Shown: positions 1 to 64,000 of the stretch, piece by piece
Numbering within the stretch: position 1 is the stretch's first letter
Layout of the letters: every line of letters begins with the position of its first letter
NCBI GenBank assembly: GCA_054601695.1
Contig: BAAHQB010000020.1
Span: forward strand, 1,116,001-1,180,000
Length of the DNA: 64,000 nucleotides
Reading direction: 5' to 3'
From: Amorphochlora amoebiformis
Lineage: Eukaryota > Cercozoa > Chlorarachniophyceae
Notes under the pieces: generated by a model
What the model was told of the DNA's origin: nothing
The model's database searches: none
The model's input: the letters and a program-made list of their open reading frames with translations, nothing else
Program-made: the position numbers and the translations under genes

Positions 1-30416
<30,416 letters not shown>

Positions 30417-30436
30417 CTGGTATATGTATATGTATG

Positions 30437-30506
<70 letters not shown>

Positions 30507-30809
30507 ATATATATATATATATAATATGTATAATGTGTATGTACATGTGCTTTTTCATATGTACACATAAGTCTGTGTGCGCCACAATATGTATATGTAT
30601 GTGTATACATATATATTTATATACATATATATATATACATTATACATATTATATATATATACATATAACATACATATTATATAATATATATACACATATC
30701 ATGAACTATAAATTTGCATTTTTTTGGTATGTATGCAGAAAATAGATTATTTATTTAGATATGTATGTGTATGATACAATACATAAGAATATAATCAAAT
30801 GTATTATTA

Positions 30810-30855
<46 letters not shown>

Positions 30856-31051
30856 TACATATACACATACATATACATATACATACATACACACATGTAA
30901 TGAAATAATACATAAAAATGTAATCAAGCTATATTTTTGAACGTGTGGTTTTTATGTGTATATATGTTTGTATATATATATATATATATACATTTATATA
31001 CATACTTCTATGTATGAAAGGATATATTATATATTACATATACATATATAC

Positions 31052-31099
<48 letters not shown>

Positions 31100-31199
31100 A
31101 TTATTATTATTATATTATGTGTATATGTGTGTATATGTGTTATCATTATTATATACACACATATACACACATTATCACACAACATAATTTATGTTTGAC

Positions 31200-32400
31200 A
31201 CCCAACCTTGGGGTGTCATCGCCAAATCCCCATCCAAACATACCTTTTCCTGTATTCATGCATACCAAGGACAATCAAAGCATTCAAATATTCAAATATC
31301 ATTAAAAAATCGTAGGGGAAAAAAAGAATTGAAACTTCGCACCCTCCACGTCATCCACCCCCCCGATCACAGCCCGAACGCGAAGTCCGAAAAAATGAAA
31401 TAAAGAAAATTTCGCTCTCTTCAACTATATATATATGCATCTTCTTCTCCCCCTTAGCTCTCACACCGTTCGTTATATCCTCTCAGTGAAAAATAATATA
31501 GAATGAAGCAGACAAGGGATGCCAGATCCCCAACCCCACCCCCAAACCGAATAAATAAGAGTCGGAAAAATAGACATTGCAAGCCCCTTGCAAACCAATA
31601 TTTATTCGCTTAAGTTCTATACCGAAATATTAAGTTGGATGGTGTGGGGGGAGGTGGTAGCTGGTTTGGGCTTCGCCCGGAACAAGTCAAATGGTCTTGC
31701 ACCGAAAAGAATATTAAATTACTTATTTCTTCGCGTGTGTATATCTTAAGGATATCTTATTTCCAATATCTTGGGATATCAATACAAATGGAAATCTCAA
31801 CTCCGATAAAAATTATATTATTTGATATATTGTCGGGTTGAATCTGGGTTCCGGAGTTGATACGGGCCGGGCAGTTCGACACATTTATATAAAATTTAAA
31901 CGCATATCAAAGTTATAGTACATATTATTACATTATAACATACATGACATACTCTTTTTTCCTTTCCCCTCACCTTCGACCATTAATTATCTCTCTTTTT
32001 CCATGTTACTTGACGACATTTTCCAACAATATTTCTGCCTCCCATAAACTTCTTTGGAAATTGAAAGGGCAAAATCAAACTTCGAGTCATTGTGATGGCT
32101 CACTAGCACCCCAACCCCAACCGTAATTTCGACCCCAAACCCGACCAAAGCAGACCTCCAAACACAGGTCAGGAAAACACCAATACTTCCACGGTCAGAT
32201 GTATTTATATTATTCACTGCTAAATTTAGTATATAGCTAATTATTATTCTTATTAATATTTATTAATTTAATTATGTGCATTTCACAAAAATAGCTTGAA
32301 ACTGATCATGGAAATTTAGTAAATTTACCTAAATTGTGTATAGGAGTTTATCAATACTCTGTAATCTTCGACGATCTTCATCGATTCATTTTTCAATAGG
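31200..32400. other. Non-repetitive strand-switch island, left part
   Basis: Unique sequence of moderate GC between the divergent genes. It should hold the 5' end of gene B and regulatory sequence for one or both genes. Short open frames exist on both strands (for example 31635-31841 plus and 31987-32217 minus) but have no supporting motif. I cannot place a start codon or promoter. Confidence 0.4.
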
Positions 32401-32468
32401 TTAGAATTCTCCCATATATAAGCACAAAATCGCTCGTTAATGGGCCATTTCTCAAAGTCCAAATCAGT

Positions 32469-33014
32469 ATGCCGCTGGGTACAAGGTGCACAATTGCCCA
32501 TAGAACGCCTTCCGTTGTGAAAAAGCGACAAAGGATTGCAAAGATGTGGAGGAAAATCGGACGCATTTTTCGAAGATTTTTCAAGAAGAAGCTAAAAAAA
32601 AGGAAACTTAATTCTAGTTTTGCAAAATCCACTCAGAACATCCGTTCTTTTCCATCTTCCACGAGCACTTCCAGAAGCCTTCTGGTCGTTAACCCTGATG
32701 TTCGTCGAGGACGTTCCGTTCCATCTGAAGGCAGCGGTCGCCACGACATATCCTCGCGTATCGAAAGGAGAAGGAGGATGAGGAGAAGAAATCATGGCAC
32801 GATCGCTGGCGTGGAGGTTTCTACCGTTGACGTTCCGTCATTAAGGAGGAAATCTTTTCAGAAGGGCACTCTAAGCTCAAGTCGATTTACGTTCCGTCCG
32901 TCCAAGACACCTGCAAGCTGGACAACCCTGCTCGCGTCTAACAGTGACTTCGGTTCTGTTGACTCATACATGACGACCAAGTCGCCGGGAAGCATCGTGG
33001 GCGCCAAGACTTGA
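32469..33014 (+). CDS. Hypothetical basic Ser/Arg-rich protein, 181 residues, unspliced
   Basis: An open frame of 182 codons including TGA in the only sizeable repeat-free island, unlikely by chance at this base composition. Starts MPLGTRCTIAHRTPSVVKKR. Residues about 19-48 are a strongly basic stretch (MWRKIGRIFRRFFKKKLKKR) that could be an amphipathic helix or nucleolar-type signal. Residues 60-150 are Ser/Arg-rich. It ends IVGAKT. No domain recognised. Short acidic stretches in another frame (ENRTHFSKIFQEEAKKKET; KEKEDEEKKSWHDRWRGG; RLEQQERAFK followed by TGA) look protein-like too, so a spliced reading in that frame is the main alternative. Confidence 0.45.
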   Translation: MPLGTRCTIAHRTPSVVKKRQRIAKMWRKIGRIFRRFFKKKLKKRKLNSSFAKSTQNIRSFPSSTSTSRSLLVVNPDVRRGRSVPSEGSGRHDISSRIERRRRMRRRNHGTIAGVEVSTVDVPSLRRKSFQKGTLSSSRFTFRPSKTPASWTTLLASNSDFGSVDSYMTTKSPGSIVGAKT

Positions 33015-33347
33015 GCAACAAGAGAGAGCTTTTAAGTGATACATATCCCAGTTGCATTCCGCCGTCTGAGATTAGAGCCCGCCGTCTCATCTGTGCCTAG
33101 AGTCATTTGGATCTTAGTCCTGCGCCCGGGCGATATGACTCACACTTTAGATTTTAGCTCAATATAGATACATGTTCGATCGCTCTGGATCACATTATCG
33201 TACTGCTTACTAGTAATTAGATACAGTTATGTACATGTACATGTATACGATTTGCATCGATATCATAGTATGCACATGCATGTTTCACTTAATATATTAA
33301 TATATCTAGGTATATATGTATTAATTATAGATACAAACATCTGTATG

Positions 33348-33409
<62 letters not shown>

Positions 33410-33446
33410 CATAGTAATAATTATATGCATGTCTGTCACAAGCCTA

Positions 33447-33449
<3 letters not shown>

Positions 33450-33530
<81 letters not shown>
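33450..33530. repeat. (TA)n tract upstream of gene A
   Basis: About 80 bp of nearly pure TA, flanked by unique sequence. Confidence 0.9.
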
Positions 33531-33541
<11 letters not shown>

Positions 33542-33699
33542 ATATAACATATCCTTTTATAAATACATATCAGTGACTTGACCACTGCAGGTGCGGATGT
33601 ACCGTAACTTGTTCTCTTACATGTAGAATTCAATGATGTACCTGCGTTGTACATGCATGTATGCAAACTATATTGCATCGAGTACACGGAAATGTACAT

Positions 33700-33711
33700 A
33701 GACACGTGTCT
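33700..33711. promoter_or_regulatory. CACGTG palindrome upstream of gene A
   Basis: AGACACGTGTCT is a perfect 12-nt palindrome with the G-box/E-box core CACGTG, 462 bp upstream of the proposed gene A start. The same GACACGTGTC word forms the array at 37,875-38,085. bHLH and bZIP proteins bind this core in many eukaryotes; a role here is inferred only. Confidence 0.4.
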
Positions 33712-34172
33712 ACACTCATCCTGCCCAGTGAGAGTCATGCGTTTACTAGTAATATACTTGTATACTACAATGATTTACTATGATATATGATATTTATACC
33801 GAGTATATACAGATTGTCATTATTCCTTATTGAACCCACCGATTCCCTACCCAAACCCAGCGCTGACGAACAGAAAGAGGGCAGGAAGAAACAGGCACAA
33901 TGGAACGCCAGAAACTCAGTGAATGGAATCAGTACGAGATCGAAAGAGAGAGACCTCCGCGTGGAAGCCCCAAGTCACCCATCAACGAATATTACATGTG
34001 ACATAGCACAGTGACATATTATGTGAAGACCGTGACAAAGCATAGTGACATGGTGACTTCTCGGTGCAGTGCTCCCGGAAACAAACACAACGGCGGCTTC
34101 GGACACCCTCAAACCCATAACAACCCCCCCCCCCCTCCCAGGAGAGCGCCCGATACGAAAAGACGCAATTAC

Positions 34173-63533
<29,361 letters not shown>

Positions 63534-63548
63534 CTATATATATATACA

Positions 63549-63599
<51 letters not shown>

Positions 63600-63911
63600 G
63601 TATGTGTATATATATATATATATAATATATAATTTAAAAAATATAATATATATATATATATATATATGCATGTAAATATATTATTTATATATTTATTTAT
63701 GTGCATGTATACATATGTATATATATATGGATGTATATATGTATATGTTTTTATTACATTTATATATATACACATATATATATATATATATATGTATATG
63801 CATGAGAGAAAGTAACTGTGTATTTCTAACAACATTTCAACCCCAAGTATACGCATATATACATATACACACATATAAACATATATATATATATATTGTT
63901 ATAGCGCCGGT

Positions 63912-63950
63912 GCAGCCAGTACACGTGTCAGTGATTAGTCCGATTGTAAG
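63912..63950 (+). CDS. Possible further exon downstream of gene A
   Basis: After TTGTTATAG comes a GC-richer segment ending ATT/GTAAGT, a strong donor. Open in phase 1 as PVQPVHVSVISPI; entered in phase 2 from exon 41 it reads NAGAASTRVSD then TAG. Contains ACACGTGT. Confidence 0.35.
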
Positions 63951-64000
63951 TGGGTATCTAGTTATATAGCCTATGGTTGGTTGGATTTCTAACTCCTTCG

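Noticed and set aside
31635-31841. 68-codon plus frame and several minus frames in the strand-switch island
   Set aside because: Short, composition unremarkable, no motif or splice context. Left as unassigned.
33787-34014. 75-codon plus frame upstream of gene A
   Set aside because: No motif and no fit to the gene A frame; more likely 5' flank or leader sequence.

Overview
The window looks like nuclear DNA of an intron-rich eukaryote, probably a protist or alga. It has spliceosomal introns with GT..AG ends, exons of about 11 to 190 nt, TTAGGG-type (human/vertebrate-type) repeat arrays, and very long (TA)n tracts. I see no bacterial operons, no CRISPR array, and no rRNA or tRNA gene. Nearly all long open frames here are shadows of microsatellites (IYIY, SLSL, ERER, NPNP, GLGL, MYVC) and are not listed as genes. 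A hydrophobic signal-like stretch followed by a basic stretch at the start of the right-hand gene would fit an alga with a complex plastid, but this is tentative.

I reconstructed two large genes by finding short GT..AG-bounded segments whose reading phases join up. Gene B lies on the minus strand, from about 30.4 kb leftward past base 1. About 47 exons (2.9 kb of coding sequence) encode a long heptad-rich coiled-coil protein; its N-terminus and C-terminus are not resolved. Gene A lies on the plus strand, 34,173 to 63,533, with 41 proposed exons. The summed exon length is 2255 nt, or 2256 nt (751 codons plus stop) if one base missing from an A-run is restored. It encodes a possible signal/transit leader, an acidic N-terminal half, an SH3/KOW-like motif of the form GL....YNGQ.G.V ... 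RY.V.L..GK.L.V...NL, and a helical C-terminal half.

Layout. 1-30.4 kb: gene B exons in introns of (TA)n, telomere-like repeats, GA/CT tracts and minisatellites. 30.5-34.1 kb: a divergent strand-switch island, mostly non-repetitive between 31.2 and 34.4 kb, with one 181-codon hypothetical ORF and a CACGTG palindrome. 34.2-63.5 kb: gene A. 63.5-64 kb: intron or 3' flank, with one possible further exon.

The most unusual theme is intron architecture. (1) At least fifteen exon boundaries carry decaying tandem copies of the exon end plus splice site, usually the exon tail plus 5' splice site, often about 150 bp apart. (2) The telomere-like repeats are strand-biased: CCCTAA mostly lies on the sense strand of both divergent genes, where it supplies CTAAC (branch-point-like) and CCCTAG (acceptor) words, while TTAGGG-sense arrays tend to begin exactly at a GTTAGG donor. 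(3) Two separate introns contain arrays of CACGTG palindromes with 22/24-bp and exact 33-bp spacing. (4) One intron holds an uninterrupted (GA)170 block abutting (CG)34. All exon models come from reading by eye; transcripts would settle them.
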